DNA of 64,000 bases from Comamonas sp. BIGb0152 (GCF_024809975.1 NZ_JANUDY010000010.1:172617-236616); one strand, 5' to 3'; positions 7,816 to 19,202 are shown, counted from the stretch's first letter. Notes: generated by a model from the sequence alone, not told the origin. Program-made: numbers and translations.

Positions 7816-9240
7816 TTAGTACGCGATGTAGGCGGTCTTGGTGCTGGTATAGAAATCCACCGCATAGCGCCCCTGCTCGCGCGGGCCGTAGCTGGAGGCC
7901 CGTGTGCCGCCAAAGGGCACGTGGTAGTCGAGCCCGGCGGTAGGCAGGTTGACCATGGCCAGCCCGCTGCGCACATGCAGGCGGAAATGGTTGGCCGCGC
8001 GCAGCGACGTGGTGCAGATGCCGGCCGAGAGGCCGTAGCGCGTGTCATTGGCCGTCGCCAGCGCCTCGTCGTAATCAGCGACCTTGATGACGCTGGCCAC
8101 CGGGCCAAAGATCTCTTCTTGGTTGATGCGCATGGCGTTGTTGCTGCGGGTGAGCAGGGCCGGCCGCACAAAGTAGCCGGGGGAGGCTGCCTCCACGGGC
8201 GTGCCACCTTCGACCAGTTCAGCGCCTTCGCGCTTGCCCAGGTCCAGGTAGTGCTGGATCTTGTCGAACTGCGACTGGTTGATGACCGGGCCGATCTGCG
8301 TGGCCTTGTCCAGGCTGTTGCCGACCACCAGTGCGCGCATGCGCGCCGTCAGCGCGTCGACAAAACGGTCATGCACCCGCTCGGTCACGATCAGCCGGCT
8401 GGAGGCCGTGCAGCGCTGGCCAGCCGAGAAGAAGGCGCCGTTGAGCGCGCATTCCACCGCCACATCCAGATCGGCATCGTCGAGCACCACCAGCGGGTTC
8501 TTGCCGCCCATCTCCAGCTGCAGGCGGATCATCTCGCCAATGGCGGTCTGCGCAATGCTCTGGCCCACATGCACGCTGCCGGTAAACGACACGGCATCCA
8601 CGCCACTCAGCAGCCCTTGCGCGGCATGCTTGCCGCTGCCGTTGACCAGGTTGGCCACGCCGGGCGGCAGGCCTTGCTCGTCCAGAATGCGGAACAGCGC
8701 ATGGGCTACGCCAGGTGTGTATTCCGAGGGTTTGAGCACCACCGTGTTGCCAAAGGCCAGAGCGGGGGCCAACTTCCAAGCCGGAATGGCGATGGGAAAG
8801 TTCCAGGGCGTGATCAGGCTCACCACGCCCAGCGCATGGCGGCTGATCTGCACACCGATGTCCGGGCGCACGGAGGGCAGACTCTCGCCGCCATAGCGCA
8901 GGCATTCGCCGGCAAAGAACTGGAAGATCTGCGCGGCGCGCACCACCTCGCCCAGGCCTTCGGCCAGGGTTTTGCCTGCCTCGCGCGAGACCAGCAGGCC
9001 CAGGCTCTCCTTTTGCGCGAACATCTGGTTGGCCACGCGCTGCAAGAAGTCCGAGCGCATCTGCGTCGTCGTGTGCTGCCAGCCGTCAAAGGCGGCGCGC
9101 GCGGCTGCCACGGCCTGCTGCATTTGCTCGGCGTCGGCGGCAGCGTAGTCGCCCACCAGCTCCCGCGTGTCGGAGGGGTTCCAGCTTTGGAGGGTGCTGG
9201 CGCCGCCCAGCCATTGGCCGTTGATCAGGTTCTCGTTCAT
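7816..9240 (-). CDS. Aldehyde dehydrogenase, 2-oxoglutarate-semialdehyde dehydrogenase-like
   Basis: 474 residues. Catalytic residues are visible: Asn147 (ITPWNFPIA), Glu243 (LEMGGKNP) and the nucleophile Cys277 in GQRCTASSR. The pattern FQFFAGECLRYGGESLPSVRP followed by the GVVSLITPWNFPIAIPAWK stretch resembles 2-oxoglutarate-semialdehyde (2,5-dioxovalerate) dehydrogenases, but this subfamily is broad. It is the fifth gene of the operon and would oxidise an aldehyde to the acid with NAD(P)+. It lies 74 bp after the binding-protein gene and 57 bp before the dehydrogenase. Confidence 0.9.
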   Translation of the reverse strand: MNENLINGQWLGGASTLQSWNPSDTRELVGDYAAADAEQMQQAVAAARAAFDGWQHTTTQMRSDFLQRVANQMFAQKESLGLLVSREAGKTLAEGLGEVVRAAQIFQFFAGECLRYGGESLPSVRPDIGVQISRHALGVVSLITPWNFPIAIPAWKLAPALAFGNTVVLKPSEYTPGVAHALFRILDEQGLPPGVANLVNGSGKHAAQGLLSGVDAVSFTGSVHVGQSIAQTAIGEMIRLQLEMGGKNPLVVLDDADLDVAVECALNGAFFSAGQRCTASSRLIVTERVHDRFVDALTARMRALVVGNSLDKATQIGPVINQSQFDKIQHYLDLGKREGAELVEGGTPVEAASPGYFVRPALLTRSNNAMRINQEEIFGPVASVIKVADYDEALATANDTRYGLSAGICTTSLRAANHFRLHVRSGLAMVNLPTAGLDYHVPFGGTRASSYGPREQGRYAVDFYTSTKTAYIAY

Positions 9241-9314
9241 GTCTCACTCTCAGGTAGGTCGCGCTGCGCACTTGCGGGGTGCGCAGCGCAGGCAGTCGGC
9301 AGGTAGGCCGGGCG

Positions 9315-10526
9315 TTAGCCGGCTGGCTTGAGCAGCGGGCAGGCGCCTTCTTTGGAAGGTGCGTAGGCCTTGTCGCCCGGGATGGTGCTGACCACCTTGT
9401 AGTAGTCCCAGGGCTTGGTCGATTCGGCTGGTTTTTTCACCTGCATCAGGTACATGTCATGCACCATGGCGCCGTCGGCGCGGATGTAGCCCTTGGCAAA
9501 CATGTCGTCGATGGGCAGCGATTTGAGCGCGGCCATCACCTGGTCGGGCTCGGTGGTACCGGCCTTTTGCACGGCCTTCAGGTAAGTGGTCGTGGCCGAG
9601 TAGTCGCCCGCCTGGAAGGTGGTGGGCATCTTCTTGTTCTTGTCGTAGAAGCGCTGGGAGAAGGCGCGTGAGCCTTCGCTCATGTCCCAGTACCAGCCTT
9701 CGGTCAGGTACATGCCGCCGGTGGTGCCCAGGCCCAGGCTGTGGATGTCGGTGATAAAGGCCATCAGCACCGCCACGTTCATTTTCTTGTCGATGCCAAA
9801 TTCTTTGGCGGTCTTGATGGCGTTGATGGTGTCGCCACCGCCATTGGCCAGGCCCATGACCTTGGCGCCCGAGCTTTGCGCCTTCATCACATAGGACGAG
9901 AAATCGGAGGTGCTGAGCGGGTGGCGGACGGCGCCCACCACCGTGCCGCCGGTTTGTTTGACGACGGCCATCGCCGCCTGCTCCATCGAGTGGCCGAAGG
10001 CGTAGTCCGAGGTGAGGAAGTACCAGTCTTTGTAGCCCTGGCCCACCAGCGCGGCGGCCGTGCCGCGCGCCTGGGCAGAGGTGGAGTAGGTGTAGCGCAC
10101 CATATAGGGCTGGCAGGCCTCTTCGGTCAGCGAGTCAGCGCCTGCACCCGCGCTGATGAAGACCTTTTTCTTGTCCTTGGACAGGTTGCTGATCGCCAGC
10201 GACACGGCGGAGTTGGAGCCGCCGATGATCAGGTCCACGTTGTCGCTGTCCCACCATTGGCGTGCCTTGGATGCGGCGATGTCGGCCTTGTTCTGGTGGT
10301 CGGCCGAGATGATCTCGATCTTGCGCCCCAGCACCTCGCCGCCAAAATCGGCCACCGCCATGCGGACGGCATCCAGCCCACCGGGCCCGTCAAAGTCCGA
10401 GTACAGGCCCGACATGTCGGTGATGAAGGCGATCTTGACCTTGTCGGGTGCGGCCTGCGCGCCGCTGGCGAGCAGGGCGGTGACCGCCAGTGCGGCTGCA
10501 GTAAGGGGCCCGTGTGCTTTTTTCAT
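9315..10526 (-). CDS. LivK-type ABC transporter substrate-binding protein (orphan)
   Basis: 403 residues from the ATG at 10526, with CAGGAGA at suitable spacing; longer upstream frames read through the intergenic gap. A Sec signal peptide (MKKAHGPLTAAALAVTALLASGAQA) is followed by a type I periplasmic-binding fold (KIAFITDMSGLYSDFDGPGG...). Members bind branched-chain amino acids, aromatic acids or other carboxylates. No livHMGF-type permease or ATPase gene lies in the window, so it must use components encoded elsewhere. Its place inside the operon suggests that it captures the pathway substrate. Confidence 0.92.
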   Translation of the reverse strand: MKKAHGPLTAAALAVTALLASGAQAAPDKVKIAFITDMSGLYSDFDGPGGLDAVRMAVADFGGEVLGRKIEIISADHQNKADIAASKARQWWDSDNVDLIIGGSNSAVSLAISNLSKDKKKVFISAGAGADSLTEEACQPYMVRYTYSTSAQARGTAAALVGQGYKDWYFLTSDYAFGHSMEQAAMAVVKQTGGTVVGAVRHPLSTSDFSSYVMKAQSSGAKVMGLANGGGDTINAIKTAKEFGIDKKMNVAVLMAFITDIHSLGLGTTGGMYLTEGWYWDMSEGSRAFSQRFYDKNKKMPTTFQAGDYSATTTYLKAVQKAGTTEPDQVMAALKSLPIDDMFAKGYIRADGAMVHDMYLMQVKKPAESTKPWDYYKVVSTIPGDKAYAPSKEGACPLLKPAG

Positions 10527-10593
10527 GCTTGTGTCTCCTGGAGTGATGGACGGGGGTCGGCAGTGCTCTTGGCGGCCCTGCTCGACAACGGAA

Positions 10594-12072
10594 CTAGCGC
10601 AGTACAAAGGGGTTGCTGGTGGTCGCTCCACTGTTGATCCAGACCGACTTGGTCTGCAGGTATTCGTAGATCGCGCTCTGGCCGTTTTCGCGACCCAGGC
10701 CCGAATCCTTGTAGCCGCCAAAGGGGGCCATAAAGCTCACGGCGCGGTAGGTGTTGACCCAGACCGTGCCGGCCTGCAGGCGCTCGGACATGCGCAGCGC
10801 GCGGCCAATATCGCTGGTCCAGACGGCAGCGGCCAGGCCAAAGCGCACATCGTTGGCAATGCGCAGCGCATCGGCCTCGTCGTCAAAGGGGATCACCGAC
10901 AGCACCGGGCCAAACACCTCTTCTTGCGCAATGCGCATGCCGTTGTGCACCTGGGTGAGGATGGTGGGCTCGATAAACCAGCCCTTGCCACATTCGGCGC
11001 GGCTGGCCTTGCTGCCGCCCAGCACCACCTGGGCGCCTTCGGCCTTGGCGATGTCGATGTAGGACAGCACTTTTTCGTACTGGGGCAGGGTGGTGACCGG
11101 GCCGACCTGGGTTTCCAGGCTCATCGGGTCGCCCATGCGGGCCGTCGCGGCAAAGGCCACCAGGCGCTCAACAAAGGCATCGTGGATGCTGCGCTGAACC
11201 AGGAGGCGCGAGCCAGCGATGCAGGTTTGCCCCGTGGCGGCAAAGATGCCCGAGATGGCGCCATACATGGCCTGCTCCAGGTCGGCATCGGCAAACACGA
11301 TATTGGGCGATTTGCCACCCAGTTCCATCGAGGCATGTTTGAGCTGCCCGGCTGCCGCCTGGTTGATGGCGCGGCCCGTGACATCGGAGCCGGTAAAGCT
11401 CAGCTTGGCGACCAGCGGGTGTTCTACTAGCGCGCTGCCCACCTGCGCCCCGTAGCCGGTGACCACGTTGAACACCCCGGGCGGAAAGCCCGCCTCGTTG
11501 AACAGCTCGGCAAACTCCAAGGTCGAGGCGGAGGTGAACTCGGAGGGTTTGACGACCACGGTGCAGCCCGCCGCCAGCGCGGGCGCAATCTTCCAGGCCA
11601 GCAAGAAGAGCGGCGAGTTCCAAGGCGTGATGGCGGCCACCACGCCCAGTGGCTCATGGCGGGTAAAGGCAAAGTAGCCTTTTTTGTCCAGCGGCAGGGT
11701 GGCCCCTTGCACCTTGTCAGCCAACCCTCCGTAGTAGTAGAACCACTGCGGTATGTACTGCAGCTGGGCACGCATCTCGGCAAACAGTTTGCCGTTGTCC
11801 ATCACCTCGGTGCGGGCCAGCTTGTCGGCATCGCGCTCGATCAGCGCTGCGAGCTTGCGCAGCAGCGCGCCGCGTTCGGTGGCGCTCAGCTGCGGCCAGG
11901 CGCCGCTGCTGAACGCGGTGTGCGCCGCTTGCACTGCTGCATCCACATCGGCGGCATTGCCATCGGGAATCTCCGCCCAGGCCTCACCCGTGTACGGGTT
12001 GAGGCTGGCAATCCATTGGCCGCTGGTGGGCGGCTGGGCCTGGCCGGCAATCTGAAGGGAGTAGCGTTTCAT
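10594..12072 (-). CDS. Aldehyde dehydrogenase, betaine-aldehyde-dehydrogenase-like
   Basis: 492 residues from the ATG at 12072 (MKRYSLQIAGQ); a longer in-frame version adds low-complexity sequence. Asn152 (ITPWNSPLF), Glu250 (MELGGKSPN) and Cys284 (GQTCIAGSR) form the active site. The sequence is only distantly like the second aldehyde dehydrogenase of the operon (7816-9240), so two different aldehydes or two steps are implied. It is the third gene, 111 bp after the TPP beta subunit. A likely job is to oxidise the aldehyde made by the decarboxylase. Confidence 0.92.
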   Translation of the reverse strand: MKRYSLQIAGQAQPPTSGQWIASLNPYTGEAWAEIPDGNAADVDAAVQAAHTAFSSGAWPQLSATERGALLRKLAALIERDADKLARTEVMDNGKLFAEMRAQLQYIPQWFYYYGGLADKVQGATLPLDKKGYFAFTRHEPLGVVAAITPWNSPLFLLAWKIAPALAAGCTVVVKPSEFTSASTLEFAELFNEAGFPPGVFNVVTGYGAQVGSALVEHPLVAKLSFTGSDVTGRAINQAAAGQLKHASMELGGKSPNIVFADADLEQAMYGAISGIFAATGQTCIAGSRLLVQRSIHDAFVERLVAFAATARMGDPMSLETQVGPVTTLPQYEKVLSYIDIAKAEGAQVVLGGSKASRAECGKGWFIEPTILTQVHNGMRIAQEEVFGPVLSVIPFDDEADALRIANDVRFGLAAAVWTSDIGRALRMSERLQAGTVWVNTYRAVSFMAPFGGYKDSGLGRENGQSAIYEYLQTKSVWINSGATTSNPFVLR

Positions 12073-12183
12073 GGCAGGTGGGGCAAGAAAGGGGCTGCGG
12101 GGCGAGGGCGCCGCAGCGCCGGATGGTGCGGGAAAGCGCAAGGGGCGCCGACCAGGCCATGCCTGGCAGCAGACGGCAGCGCG

Positions 12184-12780
12184 TTAGAACGGCTGCAGGC
12201 CCAGTGCGCTGCGAAAGCGGTTCTTGATAAAGGGGCCATCGCGCGGCGGCAGCGCGCGGGGCGGCTCATCGGCATGGATCAGCGCTTGCACAAAGGTGGT
12301 GGCCTGGCGGGCGTTGATGTGCTGGGCCAGCGCATCGGCCTCGTCCACCGTGCGCAGTTGCTGCACCTGGGCAATGCCAAAGCCGCGTGCCACGGCTACC
12401 AGATCGGTGCCCAGGCTGCTATGGCTTTTTTGCATGCCGGTTTCGCCATAGTGGCCGTTGTCCAGCACCACAATGCTCAGGTTGGCAGGTGATTTGGCTG
12501 CAATCGTGGCCAGGCTGCCAATGCCCATCATCTGCTCGCCGTCACCGGTGATGACCACCACCGGGCGCGTAGGCTGGGCCAGCGCGATGCCCAGCGCCAC
12601 AGACGAGGCACCACCCATGGCGCCCCACAGGTAGTAGTTGTGGTCGCGGTCGCCAGCGGCAAACACATCGTAGGAGGCGGAGCCGAGGCCGGTGACGACC
12701 AGGGCCTCAGGGGTCTGTGCCAGCAGCCGGGCCACAAAAAGGCGGCGGTCCATGGCCGATGAGGTGTGGGCTGTCTGCAT
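12184..12780 (-). CDS. TPP-dependent 2-oxoacid decarboxylase, beta subunit (sulfopyruvate decarboxylase ComE-like)
   Basis: 198 residues, starting in a TGATG overlap with the stop codon of the alpha subunit and preceded by GGGAGAG. It holds the thiamine-diphosphate/Mg binding part: GDGEQMMGIGSL with GDG at 79-81, and LDNGHYGETGMQ with Asp107-Asn108 in place of the usual Asn-Asn. Length and two-subunit organisation match sulfopyruvate decarboxylase (ComD 169 aa, ComE 188 aa), but the YGETGMQ variant differs from the YGSTGNQ motif I associate with ComE. The substrate could be another 2-oxoacid. Confidence 0.85.
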   Translation of the reverse strand: MQTAHTSSAMDRRLFVARLLAQTPEALVVTGLGSASYDVFAAGDRDHNYYLWGAMGGASSVALGIALAQPTRPVVVITGDGEQMMGIGSLATIAAKSPANLSIVVLDNGHYGETGMQKSHSSLGTDLVAVARGFGIAQVQQLRTVDEADALAQHINARQATTFVQALIHADEPPRALPPRDGPFIKNRFRSALGLQPF

Positions 12781-13313
12781 CAGTTTCTCTCCCATTTCTT
12801 GCGGCCGATTACGTCTTGGCCAATCAACACGGCGATGCGGGCACCGGCCAGGAAGGCGCCATCGAGCGCAGCACTGACGACTTCGTGCGCGTCTTCGGGG
12901 CGGCGCACCCGCATCACATGGATGCCCATCAGCTCCATCGCCGCTTGGGTGGCGCGGCCCATGGGCGCTTGCCAGGGGTTGAACTCGGCGTACTCACCGC
13001 GCATCGTGACGATGGTGAGAAAGGGGATGTCGGCTGCGCTCAGCAGCGAGAACATATTGATGCAGTTGCCGACGCCGCTGCTTTGCATCAGCAGCACCGC
13101 GCGCTGGCCGCCCAGCCAGGCGCCGGCCGCAACCGCCACGCCTTCTTCTTCGGTGGTCAGCGCGACATCGGTGATCTCGGGATCGGCGATGGCGCTCTTG
13201 ATGACATAGGAATGGCCGGCGTCGGGCACATAGGCCACTTGCTGAATGCCGGCCTCCTTGAGGGCCTGAAATATATCTTTTTGCCAGGGCGGTGGGTTGG
13301 GGTTGGCGTTCAT
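12780..13313 (-). CDS. TPP-dependent 2-oxoacid decarboxylase, alpha subunit (ComD-like)
   Basis: 177 residues from the ATG at 13313, with GGAAAG upstream; a much longer upward frame is antisense to the LysR gene and is not used. It is the pyrimidine-binding half: the activating glutamate lies in TTEEEGVAVAAGAWLGG (Glu55-57), followed by LLMQSSGVGNCINMFSL. It is the first gene of the six-gene operon, divergent from a LysR gene 108 bp away, and is translationally coupled to the beta subunit by TGATG. Separate alpha and beta subunits are typical of sulfopyruvate decarboxylases, whereas phosphonopyruvate decarboxylase is usually fused. Confidence 0.85.
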   Translation of the reverse strand: MNANPNPPPWQKDIFQALKEAGIQQVAYVPDAGHSYVIKSAIADPEITDVALTTEEEGVAVAAGAWLGGQRAVLLMQSSGVGNCINMFSLLSAADIPFLTIVTMRGEYAEFNPWQAPMGRATQAAMELMGIHVMRVRRPEDAHEVVSAALDGAFLAGARIAVLIGQDVIGRKKWERN

Positions 13314-13361
13314 CTGCTTTCCGTTTTGTGAACCAGTGAAGGCATCATAAAATGTGATCAA

Positions 13362-13378
13362 GTGATTTGAATAATCAC
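13362..13378. promoter_or_regulatory. Perfect inverted repeat between the TPP-operon and its LysR gene
   Basis: GTGATT (13362-13367), spacer TGAAT, AATCAC (13373-13378). A further TGTGAT lies at 13353-13358. It sits about 45 bp from each divergent start codon, as expected for a LysR binding site. Function is inferred. Confidence 0.55.
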
Positions 13379-13421
13379 AATTTTTGATATCTGTATTACC
13401 TAATCTGATCGAAGGTGCAGC

Positions 13422-14375
13422 ATGGATTTCAAGCAGCTCAAAGCCTTTTTGACCGTGGCCGACACCGGCAGCGTGACCCGTGCATCGGAGTTGTTGCATG
13501 TGGTGCAGCCGGCCGTATCGCGCCAGTTGAAGCTGCTGGAGGAAGACCTGGGCTGCGCGCTGTTTGAGCGCGAGCGCCACGGCATGGTGCTGACTGAGCA
13601 GGGCCACGAGCTGGCGAGCTACGCACGCCGCGCCTTTGGCGAGCTGGAGAAAGCCCGGCTGCAGCTGGCTGGCACGCAAGAGGAGGTGACCGGGCTGGTG
13701 ACGATTGGCCTGCTGCCCAGCACCTGCGATGTGGTATCGAGCGCGCTGGTGGCAGCGCTTGCCAGCCGCTACCCGGGCATCAAGCTGCGTTTGACGGTGG
13801 CCTATGCCGGCACGCTCAGGCAATGGCTGGCCAATGGCCAGGTCGATGTGGCCCTGCTGTACGCGGCAGAGAAGCACCCCGATCTGGTGCTGGAGCCGCT
13901 GATCGAAGAGGAGTTATGGGGCCTGGGCCCCAAGGGCTGCGGCATGGCAGGCGCTGCCTCGGTGCGCATGGCAGAGATGGCGAGCCGGGCGCTGGTGCTG
14001 CCCAGCAACCCGCATGGCATCCGCTTGCTGGTGGAGCATGCCTGCGCGCTGGAGAACCTGCAGCTCAATATCTGCGTGGAGACCGATGCGCTGCCGGTGC
14101 AGCGCAGCGTGGTGATCGATGGCCTGGGTTACACCATCCTGCCGCCGATTGCGGTGGTGAACGACCTGGCCGCGGGCCGGCTGGAGGGCGCGCCCTTGAC
14201 CGAGCCTGAGCTCAAGCGGGTGATTGCGCTGGCCCATGCCACTAACCGCAGCATGACCAAGCCAGTGCGCGCCACCGTGGCGGTGCTGCGCCAGATTCTG
14301 CAAGAGGCCGTGGCCTCAGGCGGCTGGCCCAGTGGCAAATGGCTGGCCAGTGCACCGGCCAGCACGCCGGCTTAG
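13422..14375 (+). CDS. LysR-family regulator of the adjacent TPP/aldehyde dehydrogenase operon
   Basis: 317 residues. The N-terminal HTH MDFKQLKAFLTVADTGSVTRASELLHVVQPAVSRQLKLLEEDLG is of the Nac/CbbR-like kind, followed by a co-inducer binding domain from about residue 90. It is divergent from the alpha-subunit gene with 108 bp between start codons and one clean inverted repeat in the gap. It probably activates the operon in response to the substrate or an intermediate; the effector is unknown. It is convergent with katG, separated by a terminator. Confidence 0.92.
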   Translation: MDFKQLKAFLTVADTGSVTRASELLHVVQPAVSRQLKLLEEDLGCALFERERHGMVLTEQGHELASYARRAFGELEKARLQLAGTQEEVTGLVTIGLLPSTCDVVSSALVAALASRYPGIKLRLTVAYAGTLRQWLANGQVDVALLYAAEKHPDLVLEPLIEEELWGLGPKGCGMAGAASVRMAEMASRALVLPSNPHGIRLLVEHACALENLQLNICVETDALPVQRSVVIDGLGYTILPPIAVVNDLAAGRLEGAPLTEPELKRVIALAHATNRSMTKPVRATVAVLRQILQEAVASGGWPSGKWLASAPASTPA

Positions 14376-14386
14376 TAGTCCGCCAT

Positions 14387-14425
14387 AAAAATGCCCGCCG
14401 GCCCCTGCAGCAGGGACGGGCGGGC
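14387..14425 (-). terminator. Intrinsic terminator of katG
   Basis: GCCCGCC (14393-14399) pairs with GGCGGGC (14419-14425). Read on the minus strand the hairpin is followed by a T-rich tail (AAAAAT at 14387-14392 on the plus strand). It ends katG transcription and may also stop the convergent lysR. Confidence 0.8.
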
Positions 14426-14458
14426 AGTACTGCCGCACAAGGCTCGCGCCTTGCGGTT

Positions 14459-17005
<2,547 letters not shown>

Positions 17006-17980
17006 TCAGCGGTGTACGTTTTTCACCAAGGTGCTTTTGCCAAACAGGCTTTGCACCAGGTCCACCACCAGCTCGGCGGTCTGGTTGCGCAGGTCGAGTG
17101 CGGGGTTCAGCTCGACGATGTCGATCGAGCCGAGCAGGCCGGTGTCGGCAATCATCTCCATGCACAGCTGGGCTTCGCGGTAGTTGGGGCCGCCGCGCAC
17201 GGTGGTGCCGGTGCCTGGGGCAATCTCGGGGTCGAGAAAGTCCACATCAAAGCTCAGGTGCAGATGGGTTTGGCTGGGATCACAGCCAGCCAGCGGCGCC
17301 AGGGCGCGCAGCATGGTTTCGCGCATGCCCAGCTCGTCGATGGCGCGCATGTCGAACACATCGATGTTGTGGGTTTTGATCAAATGCTTTTCTTGCGCAT
17401 CCACGCTGCGCAGCCCGATCTGGCACAGCGATTGCGGCCCCAGCGCTGGCGCAAAGCCGGCCAGGTGCGTCAGCTCGCGCGGGCCCAGGCCTGAGAGGCT
17501 GGCCACCGGGATGCCGTGGATATTGCCCGAAGGCGAGGTCTCGGGCGTGTTGAAGTCGGCATGGGCATCGAGCCATAGCACATAAAGGCGCTTGCCCGTA
17601 TCACGGCAATGGCGTGCCACGGCGCTGATCGAGCCGACCGCCAGGCTGTGGTCGCCGCCCAGCATCAAAGGCATACGGCCGGCTGCCAGCTCGCCGTGCA
17701 CGGCGTCGTGCACCGCCTGGTTCCAGGCGACGGCTTCGCCAAAGTTGCGCAGATCGCCATGGCGCGCATCGCGCGGCTTGCGCTGGTTGGCGGGGCCCGA
17801 CAGGTTGCCCAGGTCGCGCACCTCGCAGCCCAGCTCCGCCAAGGCCGGCCCCAACTGGGCCACGCGCAAGGCGTCGGGCCCCATGGCCGCGCCCAGGCGG
17901 CCTGCGCCGATATCGGTGGGCACGCCGATGAGGCTGAGGGCGGTGGAGGGCGAGCGAAGGAGGTCAGGCTGGGATGGCAT
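17006..17980 (-). CDS. rocF: Arginase
   Basis: 324 residues with all manganese-ligand motifs of the ureohydrolase family: GGDHS (about residue 109), DAHADFN (about 136), and SFDVDFLDP (about 243), plus the C-terminal EXNP (ELNPALD). The order and the loop SPSGNIHGIP favour arginase over agmatinase. It splits arginine to ornithine and urea. Its start overlaps the end of the ornithine cyclodeaminase gene by 17 bp, so the pair forms a two-step arginine to ornithine to proline route, probably under the divergent Lrp-type regulator. Confidence 0.95.
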   Translation of the reverse strand: MPSQPDLLRSPSTALSLIGVPTDIGAGRLGAAMGPDALRVAQLGPALAELGCEVRDLGNLSGPANQRKPRDARHGDLRNFGEAVAWNQAVHDAVHGELAAGRMPLMLGGDHSLAVGSISAVARHCRDTGKRLYVLWLDAHADFNTPETSPSGNIHGIPVASLSGLGPRELTHLAGFAPALGPQSLCQIGLRSVDAQEKHLIKTHNIDVFDMRAIDELGMRETMLRALAPLAGCDPSQTHLHLSFDVDFLDPEIAPGTGTTVRGGPNYREAQLCMEMIADTGLLGSIDIVELNPALDLRNQTAELVVDLVQSLFGKSTLVKNVHR

Positions 17981-19055
17981 GGCAGTGGGTTGGGGCTAGG
18001 TCGTGATGGGGGGCTTCGGGCTGCAATAGCAGCTCGAACAGGTTTTTGGGATTGCGCAATTGTGGCAGCAGGGCCAGCGGTTGCAACAGCTGGTGTTGCT
18101 GGGCCAGGGCGTGCATATACCGCAAGGCGGTGTAGTCTTCCAGCGCAAAGCCGACGGAGTCGAACACCGTTATGTCGTCCTCGTGCAGGCGGCCGGCTCG
18201 CTCGCCGCGCAGCACCTGCCAGAGCTCGGTCACGGCAAAGTCTTCGGGCATGTGCTGGATCTCGCCTTCGATACGGCTTTGCGGTGCAAATTCGACGAAG
18301 ACCTTGGCGTCCAGCAGGATGGCAGCATCGAGCTCGGTTTTGCCAGGGCAGTCGCCGCCGACGGCGTTCAGGTGCATGCCAGGCTGCACCATGGCGCGGC
18401 TGACGATGGTGGCATTGGCCTTGTCTGCGGTGACGGTGGTGACAATATCGGCGCCTTGCACGGCTTCAGCTGCACTGCTGCAGCGCTGCAGTTGCACGCC
18501 AGGTAGCTGCGTTCTTAAGTTGTGGATGAGCTTGTCAGTAGCGGCGGGGTCGATGTCAAACAGGCGCAGGGACTGGATGCCCAGCAGGCCGACAAAGGCC
18601 AGGGCCTGGAATTCGCTCTGCGAGCCATTGCCGATCAGCGCCATGCTGCGGCTGCTGCGCCGGGCCAGCAGCTTGGCGGCCATCACCGAAGTGGCGGCAG
18701 TGCGCAAAGCGGTGGTCAAGGTCAGCTCGCTGAGCAAGATGGGCGCGCCGGTGTCGGCCCGCATCAAGGCACCAAAAGCCATGATCGACGGAATGCCCCG
18801 CTGCGGGTTTTTGGGGTGGCCGTTGACATACTTGAACGCAAAGTGGCTGGCATCGGCCACGGGCATCAGCTCCATCACGCCGTCGGGTGTGTGCTGGGCC
18901 AGGCGCGCGGTCTTGTCAAAATCTTCCCAACGCGAAAAATCCTTCTCCAAAGCGCTGACCAGGCCGCGCAGCAGGTCCGTCAGGCCCACACGCTGGACCA
19001 GCAGGGCGGCGGCGTCGGTGCTCAGAAAGTCGACTTGTCCGGGGTGGTTCGTCAT
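17964..19055 (-). CDS. Ornithine cyclodeaminase
   Basis: 363 residues of the OCD/mu-crystallin family. The substrate-binding region (HFAFKYVNGHPKNPQRGIPSI), the Rossmann motif MALIGNGSQSEFQALAF and the NAD-binding DIVTTVTADK are present, as is the catalytic-aspartate-containing HLNAVGGDCPGKTELD. Length and the GGDCPGKTE loop fit true ornithine cyclodeaminase, which converts ornithine to proline and ammonia. It is the first gene of the pair with arginase and is divergent from an Lrp/AsnC regulator 147 bp away. Confidence 0.93.
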   Translation of the reverse strand: MTNHPGQVDFLSTDAAALLVQRVGLTDLLRGLVSALEKDFSRWEDFDKTARLAQHTPDGVMELMPVADASHFAFKYVNGHPKNPQRGIPSIMAFGALMRADTGAPILLSELTLTTALRTAATSVMAAKLLARRSSRSMALIGNGSQSEFQALAFVGLLGIQSLRLFDIDPAATDKLIHNLRTQLPGVQLQRCSSAAEAVQGADIVTTVTADKANATIVSRAMVQPGMHLNAVGGDCPGKTELDAAILLDAKVFVEFAPQSRIEGEIQHMPEDFAVTELWQVLRGERAGRLHEDDITVFDSVGFALEDYTALRYMHALAQQHQLLQPLALLPQLRNPKNLFELLLQPEAPHHDLAPTHCHAIPA

Positions 19056-19202
19056 TTTTTGCTCCTTTTGATTTTTGCGCTGGCTGCAGAACCGAGGCTG
19101 TGCAGCAGCAGTTACAAGCAGTGTCTGCGCAAGCAGTCATAAAGCAAAGTGCCAAAAGTGGTAGAAAATGACAGGATTCAGAGCAATTAGTCAGGCTGTA
19201 TT

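Noticed and set aside
7279..9306. Very long open frame on the plus strand opposite the aldehyde dehydrogenase and dehydrogenase genes
   Set aside because: It has no family resemblance, is rich in His, Gln and Arg as antisense frames of high-GC genes are, and the opposite strand holds clear enzymes with intact active sites.
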